From: Dendrophyllia cribrosa | Lineage: Eukaryota; Cnidaria; Anthozoa; Scleractinia; Dendrophylliidae | DNA: 64,000 nt | Reading direction: 5' to 3' | Assembly (NCBI GenBank): GCA_024195265.1 | Contig: JAJLRJ010000008.1 | Coordinates: 8,279,488-8,343,487 of the forward strand | Part shown: one piece after another, positions 57,301 through 64,000 of the stretch | Layout: every line of letters begins with the position of its first letter | Numbering within the stretch: the stretch's first letter is position 1 | Translations under genes and position numbers: made by a program | Notes under the pieces: generated by a model | What the model saw: the letters and a program-made list of their open reading frames with translations, nothing else | The model's database searches: none | Told to the model about the DNA's origin: nothing

Positions 57301-60300
57301 AATTTGTGCTTGGTAAAATGCATTGGTTGGAGATGTTCCCGCATAAAGTTGACCTTACACAGCCTGTCATTGACATATTTGGGAGTGAATACGACTTTTT
57401 CATTTCAGCAATGGCTAATGTACTTGCCACAACCTACAACACCGTTTGCAGTGAGAGCACTTGCCCAAAGCCTTCAATTTCATCAAAGTCTTCTGAAATA
57501 ATCCTTAGTGATGCCAAAGCGAACACACCTGAAAATAGCTTTAAGATGTCTGTCTGCAATTGGCTCCACAAGACAACCCCTTCTCCTTGCCTTCGGAAAA
57601 AGAAGCGCAGTAGCTCACTGTGCCAGGGCTCAAGAACAGAGTCCAACCGGTTCTTCATTCAAGGAATGCCGCTTGTTTTACCATGTAACGTTGACATTCT
57701 GTCAAGGAATGGGCGAGTGTTGGAGGTCGGTCATCTTCCTGACGACATGATTTTGAAAGCTAATGGGACATTGACTACGTACAAGTTGTTTGGAGTAACG
57801 TATGGCAATGGCAATCATTTCAAATCAGCAATGTGCCTACCATCACCATTGGTACCACAGGCCGGGTGGTATGAGTACGATGGGCTATGGGAGCATCGTC
57901 AACGAGGGTCTGGCCTCAAGTATTGTGGGAAAAAGCCTGCAACTCCCTTGGCATATTGCCTGTCATATGCCCTCTATGTGCGTCAGTAGCTTTGTAGCAG
58001 TACTGTGAAGGTATTAAAAGCCCATGCCCAAGAAAAATGAACTAACCAGGTGGCTAATCGGTGTCCGCGCTTTGCTATGGTTTCTGTAGCATGAAATGAC
58101 TATAGATGCATGCTAGTCTATCACAGGGTTACCCCCAGTATTTCTGTGAAGTTTACCTAACGGTAACTGGTACCCATTTATACACCTGAGTGAAGAGAGA
58201 CAATGTGGAGTAAAGTTTCCTGTCTATAAAGGACAAAACCCATTTATACACCTGGGTGGAGAGAGACAATATGGAATAAAGTATCTTGTCTAAGGACACA
58301 ACCCATTTATACACCTTGGTGGAGAAAGACAATGTGGAGTGAAGTTTCTTGTCTAAGGACACAACCCATGTATACACCTGGGTGGAGAGAGACAATATGG
58401 AGTAAAGTTTCTTGTCTATTAAGGACACAACCCATTTATACAATGTGGAGTGAAGTTGCTCAATTTATCAAAGGAACCAACACGACGCTAGAGACCAGGA
58501 TTGAACAAACGACTTTTCGCTCACTACCACTATTCCCGAGCCTCAAAATATATACATCTCCACAGTAGTACTGCGTACTTCTATCTAAAATAGAATGGTA
58601 AGTGATGTATAAAGAAACCACAACAAATATAAGTGACTACTGCATAAATTTATTTACAGAAACTATTTAGAAAAATAGGCAATTTAAATGCATTTATACC
58701 ATGCCATAGAAAATACAACCAATCAGAATACAGGAAAGCCGTTGTTCGACCGTATTACACCCAACCTTCCCATCGTGCGCTGCACGTATGTCGCATTGAT
58801 GGTGCTTCCTACTGTATTTTCTACGGCATGGTATAAAATAGTTATGCAACACTTTCTCGTGATATGCCACTCGAAAGCGTTACAAGACCAGTATATAGCA
58901 CTGTTAGTGACTTGGAAAAAGTACCTTAATATTTTTTTTGGAACCTTACAAGATCACAATGAAAAAAATTGTTTGCAGGAAGGTTTGTTTTTAAAAAAAA
59001 TAATTGCAGAGGCGCATGGATAAAAAAAAAATGTTTGCAGAGGAAAATTTCTCATACCCCCCCTCCAGAAAAATAATGGTCCGTCCCTAAATTGACCTGA
59101 ACGAGCTACAGCCGCCTAATAAATATATCATACATGTAGCTGAGAGTTTTTACATGTACGGTAAGTAAAAAGTTTGATCATTATTTCTGTAGCATTATAA
59201 AGTGACTAGGAGTGTTAATTTACTGGTTGATCTCTTTCAAAGAGATGCTGGTCTTTAACAGGGCTACCCTGGCATATTGTTAGGTCTCCAGAGTAGTTCA
59301 CCAGTACCCCTTTATAAGCCCGAGAGGAGGGATGCAATGTGGAGCAGAATGTCTTGTCTAAGGTAACAATATCGAATTTATAAGGCAATGAGAACTTTAA
59401 AAAAACAATGGCGATAATTCTGAGAAAAAACAATGGCTTTTAGTTTGCTCATGTCTTCACATGTCTTTACATGTCTTTGCCATTCTCTGCACAAAGTCTA
59501 CAACATAAAAAATTGAGGTTTTATAAGGAATGCGGAGGCACTAAGAGAGAATTTTCCTTTCTCTATTTTGAACATGAATGCCATCCTTAGGAATTTAGCT
59601 TCTGGATGGTTTGACTACATTAGACAACTTGAATGACATGGAATAATCACGAAGTAGTTTGTAAGAATGGAAATTTGGTATTTAACTGACATTTTCCTTG
59701 AATTGGTATTTCCGTCATGGCTGCTATAATGATAGAAACCAGGACTTGGACGATCAATCTTTAGATCAAAAGTCTAACTTCTCAAAAATCTGAATGATAC
59801 ATGACTGTATAGTTACTTAAACTCACCACAATTGAATGTACAGCTCCTATCCTTGCACAAGCTAACATGGCAACCACCAACTCGTTAATCATTGGCATAT
59901 AAATTGCTACACGGTCTCCTTTTTTGATACCTATGAAAGTGTACAGTTTATCATTAAATCAGGTCAAAATATAAATCTTGTTGTTACTTGGTGCATTGAT
60001 TCAAATAATTTTTTAATGCAATTACATGTAGTTCAAACCCCAACTTAATCATTAGTAATCATGTATTAATTTTACGATCTTCATTGTTATTGACAGAAAG
60101 GATCTTAAATTAGGATATCATTGAAATAAAATCTTAAGATCCTGAAGCTTATTAATTCTGTATAGGATTTCTTTCAGGGTATACAGCTGTACAGTGTAGC
60201 TGCTGAGTAATGTTGTGGTTCATATTCTTCTCAAGTTCATTACTTTAATCTGAGACAAAGGTAAACAAAACTCAAACTGGTTTGTTTTCAAACCAAAGAA

Positions 60301-63300
60301 AAATTTGAACCACAACATATACAGGTGTATATGAATATATAATGGTTATTTTAGTGTGAAGAGTCAGCCATTTGAGCTACCCCTAAACATGATGAGTGCT
60401 GGAAAAAGACAAATAGACATCTGAATGCCATCTGGTCATAGTTGATAGAAAAAAACTGGTTACAAAACTCAGTCAGTCCTTTGTTATATGTTTTTGTTCT
60501 CCATTTCTTTTGTTCATTTGACTTGACCCTGCACAAAACACAAAAGGTATTGAAATGCATATGAGCAACTGACCAGTAGAAACATTTGGGCTCACACGTT
60601 AAACAAAACAATGTGCAGGGTCACGGTTCGTTCAATATAAGACAAAGTAGCTATTGTACACTCTTTTTGAAATTTGTTGAGCTTCATAACCAGTTTGTTC
60701 TATTAATTATGATCTGGTGACAAACAAACTAGGACATTTTATTTTTCTTACAGTCCCTTGTGCTCAGACCCCACATCACTTACATGTACATCTGGCATTT
60801 TTGTGAATTGTCCCTGATCATGGAGATGCATGAACACTTTCTGTTCTTCAGAGCACTAAAGTCTTGGAAGTTTACAATTTTATAGATTTAACACTTCTTA
60901 ATTTACAGTGCTATGCACCTTACTGGAGCATCCAACAAACTTTTTTACAAGTTTTGAAACTAACGCTGCACTTCTGTGATAAACGTGAAGCGACAAACGA
61001 TCAAATGTAATCTAGTCGCTTTATAAAAGGTTTGTTGCATGCTCACGGTAAGGCGCTTTGCACTGTAAAGCAGAACTGAGATCTCACCTTTGTCTTTCAA
61101 GACATTGGCAAACTTGCACACTTCTGAAAGAAGTTCACGGTATGTGATCTGTTTGCTGTCTCCAGGAAAATTCCCCTCCCTTAGCATGGGTTAGAACATA
61201 TAAAAAAGAAAAAACCAGGTTAAATAACAGCTTGCACTAATCCACCTCGTCCAACTCCTTACCCGTTTTTTTTAAAGGTGTCTCCAAAAGCAAGGCACCG
61301 CTCAAGCTCCATTGGGGAAGAAGGGAGGGGGGGTGGGGATACTTTTCTTTTTAAACTTTAGCATTTGAGACCCCCCTCCCCCTTAGTATTTCCAATGACT
61401 TTCCAAAACAGGGATGTACATAATAGGCGGAAGGTGGAAAAAAATAACCACCTGAAGACTGAGTTTTCTTGATTTTTTCCGCCTGGAAACTGTTTTTTCT
61501 TTTTACCAAAATTTTCCGCCTGTGATGAACAAAAGTCCACCTGTTTGATATTTTAGCTACATCCCTGCAAAAGGTACTTATTATATACATGTTAGTACAT
61601 GTACCTGATTCCATGTTTTGTTCCATACCGCAAGAGACATTTTTACCAACCTTTCATGAATGTATAAAATCGGTTTGTAAAAATTGGAGCTGCATGTGGC
61701 CTATATATAGGCTATTGATTCTGCACAAATAACTATCTTGCAGTTTTAGTTTTCACCTTGAGAGGCACGTTGTCTATATTTATGTCTATGTCTATGTCTC
61801 TATATCTATGCCTAACCAGATTTTAGCATTAACCTGCCTGCTTTAGAGAGAGTTTAGTTAAAGATAAACAAGTGAAAACCAACCATATAATGATGATTGC
61901 CTTGCAGGAATGTCCACTTCGAGAAAGCTGACTGTGTCCTTTTGAAGATTTTGGAGGTGAAAGATTAAGGGACCATTCATTATTTATGGGGGGGATGGGT
62001 GAGAAAATGGAGGGACTTGAAATTTAACCACTGCAAAAAGGGGGGTCCTGGGAAAATTTTTTGTTATGGAGGGGGGTCTTGAAATTTTAAACAGATGATG
62101 TCTAAAATAAAAAAGCGAAAACATAACTACAGTGTACCAATAAGAGCGGGGCACCCCATATTTCATGGCTGGGAGCCTTTGGGCTCTCTATGGTTCTTCT
62201 AAGAGCACAGCTTTGCACAGTATTTTGGTGCAGTCATGGAGTATAATTTATAATTTTAATTTCTTTATTTGGTACTGCCATAATTGTACACGACATTACT
62301 CAAAGTGTTAACCTACCATTTAACATATTACTGGATTGCAACAGTATTAAACTGAACAACTATTAAAGTCTTAACTCTAGTTCTTCAAATGCACAGTGGA
62401 CCCAAGTGGTTGAATTGCTTCGATAAAGAAAACCACACAAGAGTGAAAATGCCATAAGTTGTAATAACTATTATTAATTCTTCTCCAACAAACAGGTTGA
62501 ACTGAAAAAACTGAAACTAACCCTAACTGAAACTAACTGAAACTGAAAAAAATCCAGATTCACTAAGGGGGGTGGGGGGGGGGGGGGGAGACATAAAAAA
62601 AAAGAAAAATTTGTTAATTTCTCACCCATCCTCTCCCCCCTCCCATAAATAAAGGAGGAACACAATTGAACACAATTGAAGTAGGAACAAGGTGCTATTT
62701 TATCTATATGGAAATCAATGTCATTTGTAAAAATAAAGACTGAAAATAATATTATACAACTTGCATATGCCTGCATACAAGTTTCATTCTTCCTTGCTGC
62801 TGAAACTATTAAATAAACTGAACGTCAAGGCAAGCTAGCGTGCACATTGCTTGCATTTTAATATTCCCTTTGCAAATCCGATTCTTTTGTGTTTAAGCAT
62901 GGTCGAGCTCTACAAACAACATAAGAATGAATTTAAAGTGGGGTAGCTGGCCCTTCGTGAGCGAGTCCTAAACGACGCTCGATCAAGGTAAGACATTCAC
63001 TTCATTTAGTGAGTTTGAACCTTTAGGTGGGAAAACTTTAGGTTAGTTGTAGCGCGACGTGACACCCGGGCGAGGTGACTTGTTTCTATAATGAACTCAA
63101 AAGCTTTTGTGATCTTACCAATAAAATGCCACGTTATCTCCGAGACCCTTTTCCACATTTCTGTCCAACACATTGTACGAAATGTTGGTAACAGCTCCCT
63201 CCATCCATTTGATAAACACTTTGCCCTTGCGTGTGTCAAAGTTGAAATCCGTAAACTTCTCCTGGCTTGGCGGGACTTTCCAGTAGAATTCCTTTGAAAT

Positions 63301-63489
63301 GTCTGCCCAAAAACTGGCAGGATTGTCGATGGATTTTTCATACATTTCCTTGTATTGATCCATACTAGACACATACGCCTCTGATTTGAGCTCATCCGAT
63401 GGGTAAAACCACCCCACAAGTTCCTTTTCATGCTCGCTGACCGAGTTCGCGGATGCCATGTTGTTCGCTTGTGCAAGTGAATAACGCAT
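35673..63489 (-). CDS. ACSS2: Acetyl-CoA synthetase (ACSS2-like), 18 exons, complete
   Basis: Catalyses acetate + ATP + CoA to acetyl-CoA + AMP + PPi. I traced 18 exons (transcription order): 63489-63119, 61179-61088, 59930-59827, 50018-49946, 48550-48475, 47784-47682, 47182-47061, 46520-46446, 44784-44667, 43801-43668, 40199-40067, 39813-39757, 39186-39106, 38701-38593, 38297-38158, 37506-37447, 36672-36627, 35884-35673. All have AG/GT borders and matching phases and sum to 2106 nt, i.e. 701 residues plus stop. Motifs: [11 protein letters not shown] (near 312), YWQTETGG (near 465), [19 protein letters not shown], and [11 protein letters not shown] with the catalytic Lys near 658. There is no clear mitochondrial presequence, so it is cytosolic/nuclear. 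ATG at 63459 has a better start context than 63489. Intron 3 holds an 8.8-kb transposon. Confidence 0.95.
36133..36284. mobile_element. hAT-like MITE, decayed copy 3
   Basis: It starts CAGGGTTTTCATTAAGATTTG and ends ATGACAGCC, lacking about 30 bases and the terminal CTG of the intact copies at 28420 and 42794. It lies in the last intron of the acetyl-CoA synthetase gene. Confidence 0.75.
36298..36490. repeat. Degenerate minisatellite, about 20-30-bp units
   Basis: Variants of ATTCATTCTTACTGATGTAC recur about eight times. Units differ in length, so the period is approximate. Confidence 0.65.
36527..36625. repeat. Tandem duplication of about 50 bp
   Basis: ATCAAAATAATACATCCTCT plus the following 30 bases to ATTTATTTTGTG occurs twice in direct succession. 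It sits immediately downstream of exon 17 in the intron. Confidence 0.85.
38790..39070. mobile_element. MITE family B, copy 2
   Basis: Same internal sequence as the element at 28761 (GCTTTGTGATTGGCT, AACCAATCAGAAGTAA) with more substitutions. It lies in the intron between exons 13 and 14 of the acetyl-CoA synthetase gene. Confidence 0.7.
39388..39492. repeat. Tandem repeat, three units of about 37-43 bp
   Basis: The unit contains GTTTGTCACTAGCATAGCAG preceded by GTGA(G/A)TG. Three copies, in an intron. Confidence 0.85.
40482..40868 (-). repeat. Dispersed repeat C, copy 2
   Basis: Inverted relative to 32905-33283. The short frame FHS-x-IVP-x-NHV...[12 protein letters not shown] is again open, with mostly conservative replacements. 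It lies in intron 10 of the acetyl-CoA synthetase gene, just upstream (in gene order) of exon 11. Confidence 0.75.
40869..42793. other. Intronic stretch without recognisable gene
   Basis: Part of the intron between exons 10 and 11. The open frames at 41442-41781 on both strands show no domain and no conserved start context. I see no clear repeat beyond G-rich sequence near 42540-42650. Confidence 0.4.
42794..42972. mobile_element. hAT-like MITE, 179 bp, copy 2
   Basis: Same length and termini as the copy at 28420 but reversed. A TTATT target duplication flanks it (42789-42793, 42973-42977). Confidence 0.9.
44901..45035. mobile_element. TA-flanked MITE, 135 bp
   Basis: GACAAATTTGGCTAACGCA and its near-perfect complement bound the element, with TA on both sides. 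It is directly followed by a foldback at 45038-45117 with TTCAATAAAAC and GTTTTATTGAA arms. Confidence 0.8.
45346..45380. repeat. AAT microsatellite
   Basis: About eleven AAT triplets in an intron. Confidence 0.9.
45700..46380. mobile_element. MITE family B, copy 3, interrupted
   Basis: The left part (to 45809) and right part (from 46224) match the internal sequence of the copies at 28761 and 38790. A 404-bp element is inserted between them. Confidence 0.7.
45815..46218. mobile_element. Nested hAT-like element, 404 bp
   Basis: Termini CAGGGCTCGAAATT face each other, with TTAGT duplicated at 45810-45814 and 46219-46223. This is another CAGGG-type element with a 5-bp duplication, like the one at 28420 but with different termini after the first six bases. 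Internally GCGACTAAAAT-type motifs recur. No coding potential. Confidence 0.85.
46596..46700. repeat. Foldback with GTTTCG / CTTCATCAG core
   Basis: The left half has GATGTTTCGGGGGTAACATC then TTCATCAG. The right half has CTGATGAAG then CTGAAACATC. The arms pair imperfectly. It lies in the intron between exons 7 and 8. Confidence 0.65.
47995..48473. other. Intronic repeat candidate
   Basis: Between exons 5 and 6 the minus strand is open for 163 codons with no domain. The middle (48190-48370) looks like dispersed-repeat sequence (TACCTTGTTGTGGTTGGCTC), but no second copy is in this window. Confidence 0.3.
49036..49630. mobile_element. hAT-like MITE with nested foldback, 595 bp
   Basis: Termini CAGTGTTCTTACCAG are inverted and flanked by duplicated TACATG (49030-49035, 49631-49636). 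Inside, at about 49144-49512, a separate foldback has arms of roughly 100 bp (CTAGTGAGCAG and its complement) and the GTTTCG...CTTC-x-TCAG core. It lies in the intron between exons 4 and 5. Confidence 0.8.
50300..50340 (+). repeat. Left terminal inverted repeat of the 8.8-kb transposon
   Basis: 41 bases, GGGACGG start, seven-G run, TATGAGAAAT end. Perfect complement of 59047-59087. Confidence 0.97.
50703..50870. repeat. Foldback nested in the transposon
   Basis: Arms TTAAGTTTAAATAGTTAATG and its near-complement at about 50836-50868, with GCGCCAGAAACTAAAA continuing the pairing. It encloses a GTTTCG...CTTCTTCAG core. Confidence 0.8.
51533..51646. repeat. Hairpin near the 3' end of the SAM-protein gene
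   Basis: ATTTGTTATGAAAAAAGTGC and its complement GCACTTTTTTCATAACAAAT bound a loop of about 70 bases. Another weaker inverted pair with TGCCGTCAATCA arms lies at 50970-51075. Confidence 0.8.
51799..53394 (-). CDS. SAM-domain transposon protein, 531 residues
   Basis: Intronless; ATG at 53394 has a good start context. Residues 1-70 form a SAM-like helical bundle ([19 protein letters not shown] then DDTLTGFGM). The middle (70-300) is helical with no known domain. Residues 312-332 are strongly basic ([17 protein letters not shown]), a likely nuclear signal or DNA contact. GQKLVSYF at about 344-351 resembles a PCNA-binding box, without the usual first Gln. The C-terminal third holds three 31-residue acidic repeats ([25 protein letters not shown]) and an acidic tail. 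It is transcribed away from the DDE protein, so it is probably an accessory protein for transposition. Its function is an inference. Confidence 0.8.
   Translation of the reverse strand: MADTLAFDKFLCDANLQMFKDKFVSEGVERVRDITDVSDDTLTGFGMSKTQIQRLRRLFKLWQLETSMSKPSDQSIPPKTKEVEGRVNVHVPLNFFNSTGGNILQISRKPLEKRYSKLWYSNPNSLKQTLNNSFILAMCYERDRDFNNIRLLEDWARKERERRISVLLSIHPCDVNLAKESVYIKQKSVPWMWNQLKKNYPMAATLSADTKTFSGSAAKDILFYYDGVKELEESVNRVLKMAEDGLSETTDSGMKMKESFKGAHQWYSEVLPQITELQNRVATDLARISTLKAIVVSKYHMEETVKVIAERKRKKNARKEKRKKLKQTESSLNSSSTKSIGQKGQKLVSYFAKTDTVDEAQVNSQCKANTMGEDGSSVINEDMVSEESVSLQASTQCKPNTMGEDDSSVINEDMVSKESVSLQASTQCKPNTMGEDDSSVINEDMVSEESVSLQASTQCKPNSEEIYVTSDVSEGMAAKECTSLHQNFEEKWDIFDNQSEIGTDSSETDSDSSADEFSAIDPLHEDNVEYI
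53395..53612. promoter_or_regulatory. Divergent promoter region of the transposon
   Basis: About 218 bp between the two opposed ATG codons (53394 and 53613). There is no clear TATA box; the sequence is of intermediate GC with short CG-containing motifs such as CTCGACCTCGTG. Both genes must be driven from here. Confidence 0.5.
53613..57989 (+). CDS. Large transposon protein: candidate DDE transposase with SAP-like and USP-like regions
   Basis: Intronless, 1458 residues from the ATG at 53613 (AACATGG context); the frame is open further upstream but without an ATG. Domains: helical N-terminus; coiled coil at about 250-310; an RNase H-like core with D467 in [10 protein letters not shown]726 in TSDAGPGV and E770 in [11 protein letters not shown], a 44-residue D-to-E spacing, split by an insert with a coiled coil (about 630-715); basic coiled region near 1060-1080; SAP-like segment (about 1085-1139, [11 protein letters not shown]); C-terminal region with NTC (C1188), NHF (H1402) and WYEYD (D1423), an order and spacing like ubiquitin-specific proteases. 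It probably cuts and joins transposon ends and may remove ubiquitin from a partner. No described transposase family known to me fits. Confidence 0.85.
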   Translation: MASTNEWNERRRDLRNLRVIDDSEKFHKKNGVHIERSLNVQSVISCQAFIEMKILEDQEKNRKSASAFTALSSLLDELLIRKVMAFDECFKYYTSHIRDITQLSESVMRNAKQTFKEKLLGHAGLPVIYLTTGVRAFVMLMENGVNQEICNSFEEVLESIVEELQPTILNEKLKSFTPVFEHLMSLTSTNKDRYLLLYILSNIFSKTGLKEYLGLNPDFVSSVQGQVEDMLWSVPDKMTEFENEAATHVEETVLKLRNALEKKSESLAKKRKRLDENIISDYESDIANKRQKLETLQEDSTSLRKQYVYRKFRAWKSDLWNQKGKKRGSYLIDRGAENAIYNVLAEHSKAHRRRHGEEGTAYLDEPSQRIQSREMLRIANKFLKKNNTRLIKSKETVRAFGKPRNKRSVQAKQHRGKSLWSFTRSQKKECNRHVNVHYNRAFIKNYTRLAFAKNSKHRGRVLRLAVDDKCYLRCGTSEGFSRPLHRPLQLAKEELKFELPSSDYPKKTGYVSPGVVLMVNEQSETEYNGRDKYVPEDVTVSVNCKPKVYYPSHATNWANDLYSSRLLFREEHELPSNFSEEHGKVFLEPTEAASHLIFIRDSLLQFELMTIEADFLRISDGSDHRAREELRLDVLKGRIESVTNVLTNLDTREDNICSTVVSQLHELKSQVEDLQKIVQVSCPGEESKQQLLSEYGSLKSEARRVRLQLESLNLPKHRAIEIQTSDAGPGVNSKEKVTQIRLAEAFQIHSLDLQARLHYAPGDSRVHIAEKVMRSLNEHAGSGHTIPIPSVPLTSIVSPGEILIMKDDELNDVMTRKEQDEAYQCAKSVASLYDGKPCMGTSIHARVPNDCSWDGFFFDHEFLVKCSMSSSAKALNACAGSAYFKYQQTFFSEHYRVYDGGVEAIRDACEKKCHFHASVENTDRLNADGWSDLPVQRVNAPVPDYNEESSDFHYCSSEQVESGNFMEKFSLSKAKVMSKTREVDDYCPRTQLHKLIKDCGKPQLSYNTTTHDDGSQTLTPVDSNETMTKVTDGVDALVIEFVGEDLRDEVLKEAKKQVELEIKATMKKTQKKSAKESAAAKHVDDIDWEHLAKYGGLTDLSIAELNLYLTECCGMSVEDAKKKGFNKRKKVKLIKENIMCGHIPNTGVSLKMTVQRTKSHTNNSLPPVPPWAGSTVYNGNVVRLQNTCPIDNWLTMFHFICTLYPAIVQAEKDLFYQRIMGVHRYFQAGEFVLGKMHWLEMFPHKVDLTQPVIDIFGSEYDFFISAMANVLATTYNTVCSESTCPKPSISSKSSEIILSDAKANTPENSFKMSVCNWLHKTTPSPCLRKKKRSSSLCQGSRTESNRFFIQGMPLVLPCNVDILSRNGRVLEVGHLPDDMILKANGTLTTYKLFGVTYGNGNHFKSAMCLPSPLVPQAGWYEYDGLWEHRQRGSGLKYCGKKPATPLAYCLSYALYVRQ
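58090..58500. repeat. LINE/SINE-tail repeat with internal 62-bp tandem units
   Basis: Starts near GCTAGTCTATCACAGGGTTA and holds about four units of CCCATTTATACACCTGGGTG plus GTGGAGTAAAGTTTCTTGTC. The unlinked stretch at 59200-59375, just outside the transposon, has the same word order once. This resembles the 3' end shared by some invertebrate LINEs and SINEs. Confidence 0.6.
58694..58835. mobile_element. Small MITE nested in the transposon
   Basis: TATACCATGCCATAGAAAAT and its near-complement ATTTTCTACGGCATGGTATA enclose about 100 bp. It lies between the DDE gene and the right TIR. Confidence 0.75.
59047..59087 (-). repeat. Right terminal inverted repeat of the 8.8-kb transposon
   Basis: Perfect complement of 50300-50340, followed by TAA at 59088-59090. 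Confidence 0.97.
61969..62660. mobile_element. Possible element with GGGACCATTCATTATTTATG ends
   Basis: The left end (after TTAA) reads GGGACCATTCATTATTTATG then a G run and GGGTGAGAAA. Near 62620-62660 an inverted, imperfect match reads TTTCTCACCCATCCTCTCCC and CCCATAAATAAAGG. Both G-run and TGAGAAA positions mimic the TIR of the 8.8-kb transposon. A poly-G run lies at 62574-62588. Intron 1 of acetyl-CoA synthetase. Right boundary unclear. Confidence 0.45.
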
Positions 63490-64000
63490 GACAAAGAAGG
63501 GACGCGATTTATACCAACTGGGGGAGGGGCGAGGTCAGCTTATTAACATATAGGAGTCATCAGAGTCCAAGGAAACAAGAACTCTGCTGAAAAAAATGTG
63601 AACGTCAAGAAATGGTATGTTTTCAAGAGCCTGATAAAAAAGATATATATTATTTTACATGCGATTTTAAATTTATTTCATTTCATTTTCAAAGAGGGCT
63701 GTGTGTGATGTGTGTGAATCAAGCGGCTAAGCTAATGGGGGGGGGGGGGGGGGGGGGGGGATTGGTCGCTAATCGGACTCAACATTTCAGAATAAAGTTC
63801 AATCTAGTTTCGCAATATTCACGGCTTGGTTTTGTAAAAGTCCTTAACAAACAAATCACATGTGATAACACATGGCTAGACGACGGAAACAAGTCTAAGC
63901 AGTTTGGCCAATTTTGACCAATTTTCAGTCGCAGAGAATCCGATGAATCAATCAGAACTCGAAGCACTACCATGGCTCAAGAGATCCGTTCACTGGCTAA
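63490..64000. other. Upstream flank of acetyl-CoA synthetase
   Basis: Presumed promoter side of the gene. There is a G-rich stretch at 63518-63532 and a poly-G run of 24 at 63737-63760. No clear TATA box or other gene is visible before the right edge. Confidence 0.5.

Larger units (their letters stand above)
50300..59087. mobile_element. 8788-bp two-gene DNA transposon in ACSS intron 3
   Basis: The ends are 41-bp perfect inverted repeats starting GGGACGGACCATTATTTTTC, each followed inward by GTTTGCAG-type subterminal motifs. TAA flanks both sides (50297-50299, 59088-59090). Two long, intact, divergent genes fill the middle (51799-53394 minus, 53613-57989 plus). Untranscribed-looking ends hold several nested foldbacks. 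Intact ORFs and identical TIRs suggest recent movement. The TAA duplication and GGG termini resemble PIF/Harbinger, as does a two-gene layout, but neither protein looks like the Harbinger transposase or its Myb-like partner. I do not recognise the superfamily. It lies wholly within the intron, leaving the host exons intact. Confidence 0.9.

Noticed and set aside
50300..59087. A host gene pair rather than a transposon
   Set aside because: The perfect 41-bp TIRs and TAA duplications at both ends enclose exactly the two genes and their flanks.

Overview
This window is eukaryotic and most likely anthozoan (stony-coral type). It is AT-rich, with intron-split genes using GT/AG junctions, a tandem array of intronless class A GPCRs, many short transposons with terminal inverted repeats (TIRs), tRNA-like SINE heads, and fragments of BEL/Pao, LINE, hAT and integrase-like elements. 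I cannot name the species.

Layout. (1) 1-1.7 kb: end of a BEL/Pao retrotransposon, a broken integrase-like gene and a 20-bp minisatellite. (2) 2.7-23.6 kb: a tandem minus-strand array of rhodopsin-class GPCR genes, with four intact copies (3163-4104, 7123-8055, 9322-10251, 19102-20040), one pseudogene (17160-17973) and one tail-only relic (5400-5458). Flanks are co-duplicated. The two larger repeat units differ by datable insertions, including a 1549-bp TAA-flanked element whose empty site survives in the sister copy at 10956-10958. (3) 23.8-31 kb: LINE tails, a decayed hAT transposase, SINEs, MITEs and three plus-strand exons of a dynein-heavy-chain-like gene fragment. (4) 31421-32623: an intact intronless serpin. 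(5) 35673-63489 (minus): a complete acetyl-CoA synthetase gene. I traced 18 exons whose phases all match and sum to 701 codons plus stop.

The most unusual object is inside intron 3 of the acetyl-CoA synthetase gene. It is an apparently intact 8788-bp DNA transposon (50300-59087) with 41-bp perfect TIRs and a TAA target duplication. It carries two divergently transcribed intronless genes. One encodes a 1458-residue protein with a candidate DDE catalytic triad, a SAP-like segment and a C-terminal ubiquitin-protease-like Cys/His/Asp region. The other encodes a 531-residue SAM-domain protein with a basic helix, a PCNA-box-like motif and acidic repeats. I do not recognise this combination as a described superfamily. 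It is the best candidate here for an undescribed system.

The host genes do not form a pathway. The acetyl-CoA synthetase makes acetyl-CoA from acetate, the serpin probably inhibits a trypsin-like protease, and the GPCR array looks like a lineage-specific receptor expansion. Much of the remaining sequence is transposon sediment, often nested.
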